Positions 9,562 to 21,700 of a DNA stretch of 64,000 nt are shown here, one piece after another. The stretch's first letter is position 1. Each line of letters begins with the position of its first letter. Made by a program: the position numbers and the translations under genes. The notes under the pieces are model-generated. The model was not told the origin of the DNA and made no database searches. It saw only the letters and a program-made list of their open reading frames with translations. Origin of the DNA: Ministeria vibrans ATCC 50519 (taxonomy: Eukaryota; Opisthokonta; Filasterea); the NCBI GenBank assembly GCA_943704425.1, contig CALSCP010002159.1, forward strand, positions 66,450 through 130,449, written 5' to 3'.

Positions 9562-10951
9562 CGCTTAAGCACGGACATACATTCTGTTTCCTCTTGTGCT
9601 CACTTCCTTGATGTCGACTGTTCCGTTTCCGTCCAAATCGAACATCTTAAAGGCAATCTCGTACTGTCGCACGGGCGCTACTCACAACACAGCGCGTCAG
9701 AGTCACGGACGTGCACACACACACACTCTCTCTCTATCACTTTGGTTCTTTCTTTTTCTCTTTCTCTCTCAAAATATAATTACTTGAGATCAGGGAGAGC
9801 ACAAAAAGATACTCTGAAAAGTCAAACAAGCCGTTTTTCGAGTTGGCCAGAAACTCGGTCGACGACGAGCGGGTCTTGAGCTTGATTGTTCGATCGTAAG
9901 CCTATATACACACGAAGCCACCTTTAGACATGGAAATACACAAATTCACAATCATGTGATTGACACACACTGAGTCTCACTCTCTCACTCTCTCACACGC
10001 ACTCTCCATCGCCATCTCTTACGTCTCCGTCAATTTTCTCAAACTGATCCATTTGCAGGCCTTGAAGGAAGGAAGAAAGGAAGAAGAAAAGAGAACACGG
10101 GAGAGTCAGAAACACACACACACACAAAACACACTCTTGGCGCGCCCTCGCGTCACCTTGCGGCTGCGTCTCGCCAGGGATGATGGCCCGGATCAGGTCA
10201 GCGGACGTCATGTACTGTTGGCCATCAATCTCCTTGGTCGCAAAGTAGCGGAATACTCGAGCAGGCGGGCTGTGCATTCGAATACGATGTTCGTACGCGA
10301 GAATCTGCCCAGTGCATACACACAAGAGAGAGAGACAGAAGAGAGAAAAAAAAACCAAAAACACTGAGCTGTCAGTCTACTCTCCACAGCACACAGCCCC
10401 CGGAGGCAACCCTTGGCCGCACCATCGCACTGTGCACACGGCCCGCTGCGTCGATGCGGCGTATTTGCCCCCACAACAGCCCAAAAATCGAAAAAAAATA
10501 TAAAAATCACCTTTCGCTCTTTGAATTTCTTCTGCTTTGGTGAGTCGTCTGGTTCGTCAGCCGCATCGTCAGACTCGCCATCGCCGCAACTGACGCTGCC
10601 CAGCGAGCTCCCTAATGCAAGGACCGTCACGGCGGTCGCTGCCGTCGCCCAGCGCATCTGCAAACGCAGAGACAGCGAACGAAGCGTAAAAAAAAACACA
10701 GAACAACTTTCTCTCTCTCTCTCTCTCTTTCTCTGCGTTGGCCACGGGAGCGGCGGACACCACGAGCGCACAGCATCGTCGCCAACGCAGCGGATGGGGG
10801 AGGGGGCGTGTGCAAGGCGTACGTTTGACGAGGAGGAGTGCGCAATCTGAGAAACCGCTCGAGAACTTGACAGCCTCAGGCAGGGACGGGACGCACTGCG
10901 CGCCGACGCGAGGGCCAGACGGTAGGGCAGTCGTGTGCTGGCTCTCAACAT
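8139..10951 (-). CDS. MICU1: Mitochondrial calcium uptake protein MICU1-like (EF-hand)
   Basis: Fourteen exons (10823-10951, 10511-10657, 10157-10304, 10023-10060, 9784-9901, 9604-9677, 9439-9490, 9260-9356, 8989-9061, 8845-8937, 8628-8736, 8443-8532, 8307-8377, 8139-8225) join in phase to 441 residues. An Arg/Ser-rich presequence (MLRASTRLPYR...) is followed by a hydrophobic segment, then YEHRIRMHSPPARVFRYFAT and MTSADLIRAIIPGE, the MICU signature. Two canonical EF-hands are seen: FDLDGNGTVDIKE (exon 6) and FDKDSDGELSHRE (exons 12-13). MICU1 senses calcium in the mitochondrial intermembrane space and gates the uniporter MCU. The last residues do not match the animal C-terminal helix closely. 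Confidence 0.94.
9503..9559. repeat. (GA)n microsatellite in a MICU1 intron
   Basis: An almost pure AG dinucleotide run between MICU1 exons 6 and 7. In the gene's sense strand it is (CT)n and lies upstream of the exon 7 acceptor, where it can serve as a polypyrimidine tract. Confidence 0.9.
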
Positions 10952-11284
10952 GGAGTGATCAATAATAATAATAATATAATACAATAATTAGTATAATTTT
11001 TAGTTTTACTTATGTGAATTTAGAACACGATGAACTTATTTGACGAAAGTTAGTACGTGTGTGACACTCATGTGAGTTGAGAATTCAAGAAGCGACACTT
11101 AGAGATGTAGATTTTCGTCACACTGCTCGTTTAAAGGCATCTGAGATACTCAAAAGAAGTTCGACAACTGAAAACTACCCAACACTCACTCGCCTGTGAA
11201 ATGAGTGAGTGCACTCTTCCATAAGATTGCCATCTGCGCAAATCAAGCTATCCCTCCGTCACAAACAAAAAACCTTCTTTTTTT

Positions 11285-12237
11285 TTACACATGTCGCATT
11301 AAGAGATAGAGACGAGAATCAAGTGGCATCTGTCTCAGATGCGTTTCGCCTCCATGCAATCTCATCAGAAGTCCCCCAAAGCTCACAAATACAGAGCTAC
11401 ACAGACAATACGCTCAGTCCCACAGTACATGTACTGCGCACGTATCTTACATCTTCTTATGGCCTTCCTCCTCAACCTTATACACCTTTCCACCCATGAC
11501 GTACTCTGTGGCGCACACAAGTAGAAAGACAAGTCTTAGCAACAAACACAAAAGCATCTCTAGCACTCACAACCACACTCATGCATGGTTGTTTCGCCGT
11601 GCATCTCACCAAATTGGTCCGCTCTCGACGGTCTGTCGCTCTGGACGTACTCGTCTCCGTCGGGCGTGCCATCCCTGCGCAGTAGAGAGACGCAATAACA
11701 CAACAGTCAGTCTCCAATTTGGCGTCGTCTCAAGCCCCTTTCCCTTCGTACTCGTTGAGCGTGTTCGCCAGCACAATCGTGAACTTCTCGTTGACCTTGA
11801 CCGGGTAGATTTGCGTGTTGACGTCGACAATCATCTCTAGCGTGTCCGACAAAACCCGAAAAAGCACAATCCATTTCAGTACGCTGTGCCTCTTTCATGC
11901 CACCACACTCCTCCATAGAGTCATACCAATCTCATAGTTCTCGCTGAAGCATTTTAATCGCGACACTAAAGGCAATCCGGAAAGTGAGCGTTTTTTTTTA
12001 TGCGTTTTTAACGTGCGACTCTGAATGGAGCAGAAACCAAGCACATTCAACAGCTTGCGGTAGTCACGCAGACACAGAACGACCCTCAGGCACACCGGCA
12101 GGCGCAGCAGCAGCCTCCCAGGGTCGCTCCCGAGAGACACTCTCTTTCTCTCTTTCTCTCTCTCTCTTCGCTTTACCCCGATCAAACTTGGTGTTGTCCG
12201 CGTCTTTCACTGTGAATTGGTCCTCGAGAAAGTCCAT
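11285..12237 (-). CDS. POLR2H: DNA-directed RNA polymerases I, II, III subunit RPB8
   Basis: Six exons (12177-12237, 11927-11965, 11752-11836, 11610-11674, 11451-11505, 11285-11396) join in phase to 138 residues, close to the usual 140-150. Diagnostic stretches are DNTKFDRVSRLKC near the start, MIVDVNTQIYPV, EYVMGGKVYKVE, and the C-terminal FVSFGGLLMRLHG...LDSRLYLLMRHV. RPB8 is a small OB-like subunit shared by all three nuclear polymerases. Each exon boundary splits codons consistently. The gene lies 333 bp upstream of the MICU1 start codon on the same strand; that spacer holds MICU1's promoter and RPB8's 3' end. Confidence 0.95.
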
Positions 12238-12725
12238 ACTACGACGCGCAAAACGAACTGCAAAATGAGAAGAGTCGACTGATTTTAAGTTTTAAATAAT
12301 GATAATAATTATTATTATAATAATTCGTTGTTTTACAAAATTTGAGTGTGAAAAAGTTTACTCAACAAGAAGAAATAATAATACACCGCTTACACCATTG
12401 ACTATTCACCAATCACCATTGAGTATTGACTGACAGGCCGCACATGCCACAGATTACAGCACTTCGGCCTAAACTCCCCGAAGTGGAGCGCTTTAGTTCA
12501 TTTATTTGATGATCATCTGTGTCTAAAATTTATTTTCAAGTTTGTTTCATTGATCAGCTCGAAATTCGAAACGATCTTCTTCCTCTTCATCAACACCATA
12601 ATATAACAATATAATTGTAATAATAGTAATAACAATAATAATAATGAATAAAATATAAATATTTTATTATTTTAATCTCTCCAACTCGCTCGATGTCTCT
12701 CTCTCTCTCTTTCTCTCTACATCTC
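12238..12725. other. Intergenic spacer, RPB8 5' side / giant gene 3' side
   Basis: This 488-bp AT-rich stretch has runs of TAATAATAA and ends in a CT-rich segment next to the giant gene's stop codon. It should contain the RPB8 promoter and the 3' UTR of the giant gene. I see no coding potential and no RNA gene. Confidence 0.6.
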
Positions 12726-15700
12726 TCACACAGTATCTTCTACAACCCCCTCAGACTCCGCTACAAAGGAGAGCGGCCTGGCGGAGCGGACGGGCGCATT
12801 CCGCGTCGCCGCCATGTAGCTGGTGTTGCGCATTGCGTTGTTCTGCATCCCCCCATCCAGTTCGTACTCCTCAACGACCGACTCACGCGACACACGACGT
12901 GAGTCTAGCATCGCCACCTCCGACTGGCTCACATCCGAATGACGCTGCACAAATTTGCGCTCTGAGTACGAGCGACGACGGTGCCGCACAAGCAACACCG
13001 TACCAATCAGCAGCATCAAGAGCACAAGGGGAATCACAACAAACACTGCGACAGGCACACTCGATCCCGAACCCTGTCCGCTGCCGACCGTCGTCCCATT
13101 CGTCTGGCACTGCGCACCCGTGAACGAGCCCACACACACACACGTGTACGTGTTGACGCCGTCCGTGCACGCCCCGCTGTTCTGGCAGGGGTTGGGTGCA
13201 CAGTCGTCAATGTTGACCGCACACTCACTGCCGGTGTACCCACTCACACATGTGCATGTATACGCCGATGCGCCGCCAGCACACGTGCCCCCATTCTGAC
13301 AGGGCGAGCTGGCACACTCATCCGGATTGCCCGCAAACGCGTAGCCACTGCCCGACACCCCTCCACACGACTGTGACGATGCACAGGTAAGCGCGCGACG
13401 ACGTGAGGTGCTCTCGGCGCCCGCCAGTACAAACGACCCAGACGAATCCGACTTGAAGTACAAGAAGACGCCCGAGGACGAGCCAAGACCGTTGGGCGCA
13501 CCCACATTAAACGCCTTGTTCGCGGTCGCCGACGCGGGACTCAGACTAATGCGAATCATCGCGTTGCTTCCGTGCAACACTCCCGAGGGATACGCCGGTG
13601 CACCGCCCGAGCCCGGCGTCACCTGCTCAACCGTAATGGTTACGTCCGTACTAAACGTCCCCGGATACACCTGCACGCTCACAGTACCACCCAGCAGGGT
13701 CACCGACTGCTCGCCACTGGCCGCTGTAACCAAAAGTCCCTCCTGAGCACACTCGTCTCCGACAAAGCCCGACGCACACGCACACGTGAAACTGGTCACA
13801 CCGTCCGTACACACTCCACCGTTCTGGCACGGATTGGGCACACAATCGTTCACGTTCACCTCGCACCGTGTACCCGTGTAGCCACTTTTGCACGCGCATG
13901 TGTACAACGCTGCGCCATTGCTGCACGTCCCGTCGTTCTGGCACGGCATTGATGCACACTCGTCCACGTCCTGGTCACACTCGCTGCCAGTCCACCCTTG
14001 CGCACACGTACATGTGTGCCCGGTACTTACCGACCCACATGTACCGCCATTTTGACACGGCATCGACACACAGTTGTCCGTCGTCGCGTCGCAAACGGCA
14101 CCCGAAAAGCCGGTGCCGGTGCAGTCACATGAAAACACATTTGGCGAGGGAGTGCTACACACGCCGCCGTTGACGCACGGCGACGACGCACACTCGTCAA
14201 TATCCACCTCGCACAACGCGCCCGTGTAGCCAGAGTTGCAGGTACACGTGAATCCATTCGCATTGTTGTTGCACACTGCACTATTCTGACACGGACTGGA
14301 CGCGCACTCGTCAACGTCCGACGAGCACACAGTGCCACTGAAGCCTGTGTTCGCACAGTCACACAAAAAGCTGTTCACACCGTCGCTGCATGCGCCTCCA
14401 TTGCGACACGGCGACGATGCACACTCATCCGCGTTCACGGCACACCCAATGCCGGTGTAGCCCATGACACACGAACACGAGTATTGGTCCACACCATCCA
14501 CACATGTCCCTCCGTTCTCGCACGGATTCGACGCACACTCATCAATGTCCACCGCACAGTCGCTGCCGGTGTAACCGGCCATGCACGCGCATGCGTGCCC
14601 ATTCACACCATCAGTGCAGGTGCCGTCGTTTTCACACGGCGACGACGCACACTCATCCACGTTCACGGCACACCCAATGCCGGTGTAGCCCATGACACAC
14701 GAACACGAGTATTGGTCCACACCATCCACACATGTCCCTCCGTTCTCGCACGGATTCGACGCACACTCATCAATGTCCACCGCACAGTCGCTGCCGGTGT
14801 AACCGGCCCTGCACGCGCATGCGTGCCCATTCACACCATCGGTGCAGGTGCCGTCGTTTTCACACGGCGACGACGCACACTCGTCAATGTCCACAGAGCA
14901 CTGCACGCCAGTGTAGCCAGCAGCACACACACACGCGAATCCGTCGACATTGTCGGTACATGTCGCACCGCTTGCGCACGGGCTCGACGCACACTCGTCA
15001 ATGTCCACAGAGCACTGCACGCCAGTGTAGCCAGCAGCGCACACACACGCAAATCCGTTGACATTGTCGGTGCATGTCGCACCGCTTGCGCACGGGTTCG
15101 ACGCACACTCGTCAATGTCCAAAGAGCACTGCACGCCAGTGTAGCCAGCAGCACACACACACGCGAATCCGTCGACATTGTCGGTACATGTCGCACCGCT
15201 TGCGCACGGGCTCGACGCACACTCGTCAATGTCCACAGAGCACTGCACGCCAGTGTAGCCAGCAGCACACACACACGCGAATCCGTCGACATTGTCGGTA
15301 CATGTCGCACCGCTTGCGCACGGGCTCGACGCACACTCGTCAATGTCCACAGAGCACTGCACGCCAGTGTAGCCAGCAGCACACACACACGCAAATCCGT
15401 TGACATTGTCGGTACATGTCGCACCGCTTGCGCACGGGTTCGACGCACACTCGTCAATGTCCACAGAGCACTGCACGCCAGTGTAGCCAGCAGCACACAC
15501 ACACGCGAATCCGTTGACATTGTCGGTACATGTCGCACCACTCGCACACGGGCTCGATGCACACTCGTCCACATCGTCGTCGCACGTCACACCCGTGTAG
15601 CCTGCTTGACATGTACACGTGTGTCCGTTGACAACGTCCACACACGAAAGCGTATTCGCCGCATGGCATGGCGACGACGCACATTCGTCGGTGTCCGCTT

Positions 15701-18700
15701 CACAACGCACACCATAGTACCCGCCGACGCAATCGCAGTCGAAACCACCCGCCAAATTGGCACAGGTTGCACCGTTCTCGCACGGCGACGACTCACACTC
15801 GTCCAAGTCGACCGTGCACAGCTCACCAGTGAATCCTTGTGCACACACACACGAGAAGACATTTGGGACGGGCGTCGTGCACGATGCACCATTGCTGCAG
15901 GGAGACGACGCACACTCGTCAATGTCCACATCACATGTTGTATCGGTGAATCCCGTCACGCACGTGCACACAAAGTCCACGCCCACATCCGTGCATGTCG
16001 CCCCATTGCGACAGGGCGACGACAAACACGCACTCAGCGACGTCTCACATTGCTGACCGGTAAACGCAAGAGCGCAAGAGCACGCATACTCACCGAGGGC
16101 AGGTGTCGTGCATGTCGCACCATTGCTGCATGGTGACGACGCACACTCGTCAATGTCCGCCGCACACGTTGAACCCGTGTAGCCTGTGACACACATGCAC
16201 GCAAAGCCGTTTACGTTGTCAATGCACGTGGCAGCGTTCATGCAGGGGGTCGGCGCGCACTCGTCAATATCCGTCTCGCATGCCAGTCCGGTGTAGCCAG
16301 CAACGCAGGTGCACACAAAGCCATCAACGTTATCAACGCATTCCGCTCCGTTGCGACACGGACTCGACGCACACTCGTCGACAGGAGCGTCGCAAAGAGA
16401 GCCGGAGAACCCTGAAGGGCACACGCAAGTAAACTTGTTCACGCCATCGATGCAAGTTCCGCCGTTGGCACACGTCGCCGCAGCGCACTCGTCCACGTTG
16501 CTCTCACACACGATGCCGGCCCAACCAGGATCGCAGGCACACGTGTATCCCTCCACAGGCGACTCGCTACACACACCGCCATTCATGCAGGGCGAGGACT
16601 CACATTCGAGAATGACTACGTCGCACAACGTGCCCGTCTTCCCCGCGACACATGTGCACATGAACATTCCAGCACCGTCGACGCACGTCGACATGTCTCG
16701 GCAAGGCTGCGACGCACACTCGTCCAAGTCCACGTCGCAACTGTCGCCCTCAAAGCCAAGAGCACATGCACACGTGCGACCCAGATGTAAATCGGTACAT
16801 GTGGCGCCGTTCAGGCAGGGACTCAGCGCGCAGTCGTCGATAGACTCGGCGCATGACGCGCCCGTGTACCCGGCGCTACACACACACGAGTACTCGGCTA
16901 CACCGTCAACACAGGTGCCGTTGTTTACGCACGGCGCCGACACGCACTCGTCAATGTCCGTCTCGCACGTCTCACCTGCGTAGCCATTGACACACGCACA
17001 CGTAAAGTTCTTTCCAGAGGAGTCGTCGCAAACGCCGCCATTCAGGCAAGGATTCGACAGGCAAATCGGTACCCACACAATGATAATTTCGTACGTTTCG
17101 GTGCGATTGCTCTCAAGGTAGTCCACAAAGTGCAGCAAATCGTACACGTCGTCGGGGGTGTTCTCATTGTGCGAAATACGGAAGTCAGCCCAACTGTTGG
17201 CCGCAAGCAACGTAGCGCCGTCGCTCTGGCGCGTCACCGACAAAATTCCGGGCGCCTCGTGCGTTGTGGGGTTGTCAAGACGCACATAGATAAAACCAAG
17301 GGCATCGACACTCGTCGTCACCGAGATGGTACTGCGTCCCACCAGCTGGTCGTCATTGATGACCGTGGCCGACACCTGATCGCTGCCCATACTTGTGCAA
17401 GGGTACACGTCCACGCCATTGCTGCTGTACACAGTGTCCGGCATGCTCTCAGTATCCACAGCGCCGTCCGCCAGGAAATCGAGCAGCCCATCATCGGGCG
17501 ACTCAACCGACGCAGGAATTTGCATCGTGTGCGTAAGCGACAGTAGCACCACATTGTCAATGAGCGACAGTTCGGGGTCGCCCAAAGGATTGATGTTCTC
17601 AAAGGTCGCCTTGTACGAAATGAACTCGCCTTGCAATGAGCACGTCAGCTGCCAATAGACGACAACCGATGAGTGTGCGACCACGTCGCCCAAACTCGCC
17701 GTGAGTGACGGACTCACCACACCCGTATTCACCTGTGTCGATTCAATCAAAAAGTCAATCAGGAGACCCTTGTCGTTCTCGACAATCTCCGGCTGCGACG
17801 ACGTAAGCGACATGTCCTTTGCTGTTCCATAGCCATTGTTGCGCAGCAACAGCGCAAGCGTAAAGGGCACGCGTGGTTCCTTCTCTGGCGTAAACGGATC
17901 GTCGCTGAACACTTGACGTTGCAAAAAGTACGTCAAGTTCATGCGCGGATCGGGCGACACGGTAATCTGGTCGGGGTAAAGAGTGTTGGTGAAGTGTGCG
18001 CCGCCATTGGTGTACTCGAAGGTGCCGCCCACGGTGTAAATGGTGTCTTGAGTTGGAGCTGCACTCTGACGCGGAATAATAAGCCAGCTGGCCTCGCCCG
18101 ACGTCTTCGACGACAGCGTTCCATTGCCGTCCACCGACGTCACGCCGACGAGAACGGCGTCGCCCATGGCAAAGTGCAGGTTGGCCACGTTGCCTTCCGA
18201 GTCCTTCACCTCGAGCACCACTCGCATGTTGGTGAGCGGCGAGTCGGCGCCATTCGATACTTCCAGGCGAGCCGTAAAGGCGCTGCGCGTCAGTACGAGC
18301 TCTTGCGAAATCTGAATCTTCACCGTGGCGCACACGCCTGCCTTGCCGGTCGTTGCGTCCTGCTGGAAAACAGCCGTGTCCGCATCGAATGCCGTGAAAA
18401 ATCCAGCAGGTTGCGCCGCCCGATCTCCACGGTATTTCTCAACCTGGATCGCCAGCAGCTTGCCGTCAATGAAATAGGTGGATTCGCCGGGCGCCGCATC
18501 ATCTGGTGACTGCACGCCCGCATCCCAGTTGTTCATGGTGCGGTTCCAGCGATCCAGGAAGAGCGTCGTGTCGTTCAACTCGAGCCCGTCCGGCACGGGC
18601 TGCACCAGCGTCTCATACTCGACATCGCTCAGCGCAAGACCATAGGCGCTGTCCTGTGCGACCGCCGTCTTGAACCTGTTAGACCAGTCGGTGTCGTTGA

Positions 18701-21700
18701 CCTGCAGCCAGAGCGAGTCGCCAAATACATTTTCCATCATGTCCGCAAAATTGCTTGACATGGCTCCGTTGTCGACAACAGTCTCGCCGAGCTCCGTGGC
18801 GCCACGACGACGCCCGCCACTGCCGCACTTGACCAACTTCGACACGCACTTCCACACATCCATCATTTTCGTCACCTTCTTCTTCACCTCCTTCAGCACC
18901 TTGATCACCTTTTTGATGGGGTTCTTGGGCGTCTTCATGTTGCCAGCGACAAGACCGACGGCTGCCCCGGCATTGCTGGGCGGATCGTTCCAGATCTCAA
19001 TCACAACCGAAATGGTCTCGAGAACCGTGATGATTTTGGAGACGGGCGAGAACGAGATGACACAGTCCAAAATGCTCTGCACGCATTCGTTGCAAATCAA
19101 AGACTGCGAAAACTCAACGGGGGTAGAATAGTCACTCTGAGGGGTCGAGCCACAGCCGCTACAGCCACTACCATAAAAGGTGGTGCTTCCACCGCCACAT
19201 CCACCGCTCCCACACCCACCACCAGAAGGGCTTCCACACGGACTGCCGCCATTAGTTACAATCGGAATTTTGATGCCTCGGTCCTTGTCGCCACATCGGT
19301 ACACTGTGGTCGCCCCCAGTCCAAAGCAGGACGAGCCGGCGCGTCGCTGCAGGTGATGTTGCACGTAGTGATTTGCCTCAAGCGACGATTCGATTGTCGA
19401 CGCACGGCGACGACCAGCCAGCGTGCGTGTGTCCGTGATCTTTACCGTGAGCGACACACTTGCGTTCGCCGCAATGCTAATGTTGTTCATGGACTGGAAA
19501 CCGTCCGAAATAAGCGTGAAGTCCAGGAATGGATGGTTCGACGGCAACGACATGCTCAACTTGTCGGTGCGAATCAGACCGTGATTCGTGTAGACAAACA
19601 CCAGCTCGTCTACGTCGCCCGTCTCCAATAGATCAAAATCGACCGTATTGGGCGTGACGGTCACAACGGGCTGAGGCACATTCACTTCAAAGACTGCCTC
19701 CAGCACGATTTTGTACACGTCCTTGACAGGCGTTGGCGTGACGGTGAACACATACGTAATGGCGTTGCGATGCAAAAAGGCGTAGAGGGGATCCGTGTTG
19801 GGCGTGACATGCTGGACGCTGCGGAAACCCTCGTGTCCGAGTGCTTGCGCCGTGATGGTGTAAAAATCTTCCTTGATGTTATAAAAGGTCACGTTTCCGC
19901 CCGCATCCGTGCGCAAGCTGTAGCGTGCGCCGCTCGTCCGGCCGACAATCGTGACAGTGGCGTCGCTCACATATGGCTTCAATGCCGTAAAGTAAGTCGC
20001 CTCGTCCTCGACAAACACGGTAAAATTGACGCTCACCAGCGACACAACCGTGTACGAAAAGTGCACGGTGAGCGCCGTGATGTTGCTGCGCACCAGGAAG
20101 GTTCCCGAGCCGTCGCCGAGAGGAAAGTTGGCGGGCGGGTTAAACAGCAGGTCGAGTGTCGAAGAGTTGCCGGAAAGCAACTGTGGCAGGAGGGTGGGTG
20201 TTGACAGCGAGAGCACCGGCTCGTTTGCCGGCATCACCACCTCAAGCGGGTAGGTGGTTGCCTCGCCGACGTTTGCCACCTCAATCGACCGAATGGTCTG
20301 TTTTCCCCGTGCAATAGTCGCACGAACACTCGATGGGGCCGCTGCAAGTTTAGGCACTCGGTTGCGCACATCAAGTCCAATTCTCGCCGAGCCCGTCGGA
20401 CCTTCACTCGTTGCAAAGAACACATCGACATCCTTGGCAAACTGCGATGCCTGCGTGTCCACCGTCACGTTCACTGTGACAGAGCCAAGCGCTGCAAGAG
20501 ACGTGCCACTGAGCGCAACGGTGAAGGCGCTCAAGGGGCTCAGCGAAGAAAGGACTGTCGCGCTCAAGTTGGTCAGCGGCACATCGCCCATGTTCGTAAC
20601 GCGAAGCACAGCAGCAAGTGTGGTCGCGCCCGGATGGATAATTTGGCGCGTGTACGACGGTGACACGCCAATGCGGAGAATCTGAAAGGTCAATTGAGTC
20701 GGCGCGTAGGCGGAGACAACTGGATGGCGCGCACCCACCAAGAAGAGTCCGGCGTCGTTACTGACCGGATGAAAAAACTTGCGGTAGTTGCCCTCCGACG
20801 AAGTTGTGGTCGTGAGCACACGCTTGTATCCGCGCACATTGACCCACACTTCGACTGGAACACCTCCGGCAATTGCTCCGGTGCTAACATAGCGCGCAAC
20901 ACCCTCAAACAGCACGGGTTCGGTCGTGAGCATGGACGTTACCGTCGTCGTGATCGACACGTTGTAACTTGGTGGCACTGACAATGTCCACAAACGCTCA
21001 TTTTCTCCGGCAGAATTCGACACGCGAGCGCGCACGGTGTACGGTGCCTCGCGTGCCACCGTCGAGGGCCACTCGACAACGCCCGTCAGAGAATCGATAG
21101 TCATGCCAGCGGGACCTTCCTGAAGTGACCACGACTGCGGTGTCGATCCCACCGACGCCGTCAGACCAACCGTGTACAAGGTTGCTTCCGTTGCGATCAC
21201 AGTTGCGTCCTCCGCAATGGGCGTAACGTCGACCACGGGTGGTATGACGGGAATGTCACAATTAGTGCCTTGCCACTGTGAGAAGCAAGAACATTCACCG
21301 ATGACGCAGGTGCCGTGAGTGGCGCCACCACAGTCGGTCGAACACGAACCGTAGTAGTTGAAGGAGACGGCAAAGAAGCTGTACCAGCTGCCGTTGTCTT
21401 CGGAGAGCTCCACGAGTCGCGCGCCCGCCGCAAACGGTGGCGTGACACACTCAATTTTGCTGGGGCTAGACAGGAGCGCGACCCCCGCGACAATTTGTGA
21501 CGAGCCAAAGCGGCAACGGTACGTGTGCTCGGTGGTGTTACAGTTGTCACAGTCGACGATCACTCGTGTGCCGCCCAGGTCAATTCCAATGCTAGGTGTG
21601 ACGGAGAGCACGGCAGGCAGTGGCAAACACGAACTGCCATAGTTGTGAAGCGTACACAGATTGCACAGACTTCCCGTCCAATTGGGGCCGGAGCAGTCGC

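Noticed and set aside
14887-15570. CRISPR-like regular repeat spacing
   Set aside because: The repeats are 114 bp with no spacers, encode EGF domains in frame, and lie in a spliced eukaryotic gene.
14484-16136. A 550-codon open frame on the + strand rich in Thr, His and Arg
   Set aside because: It lies exactly opposite the EGF array and repeats with its 114-bp period. The minus strand encodes conserved EGF domains, so this is a shadow frame.
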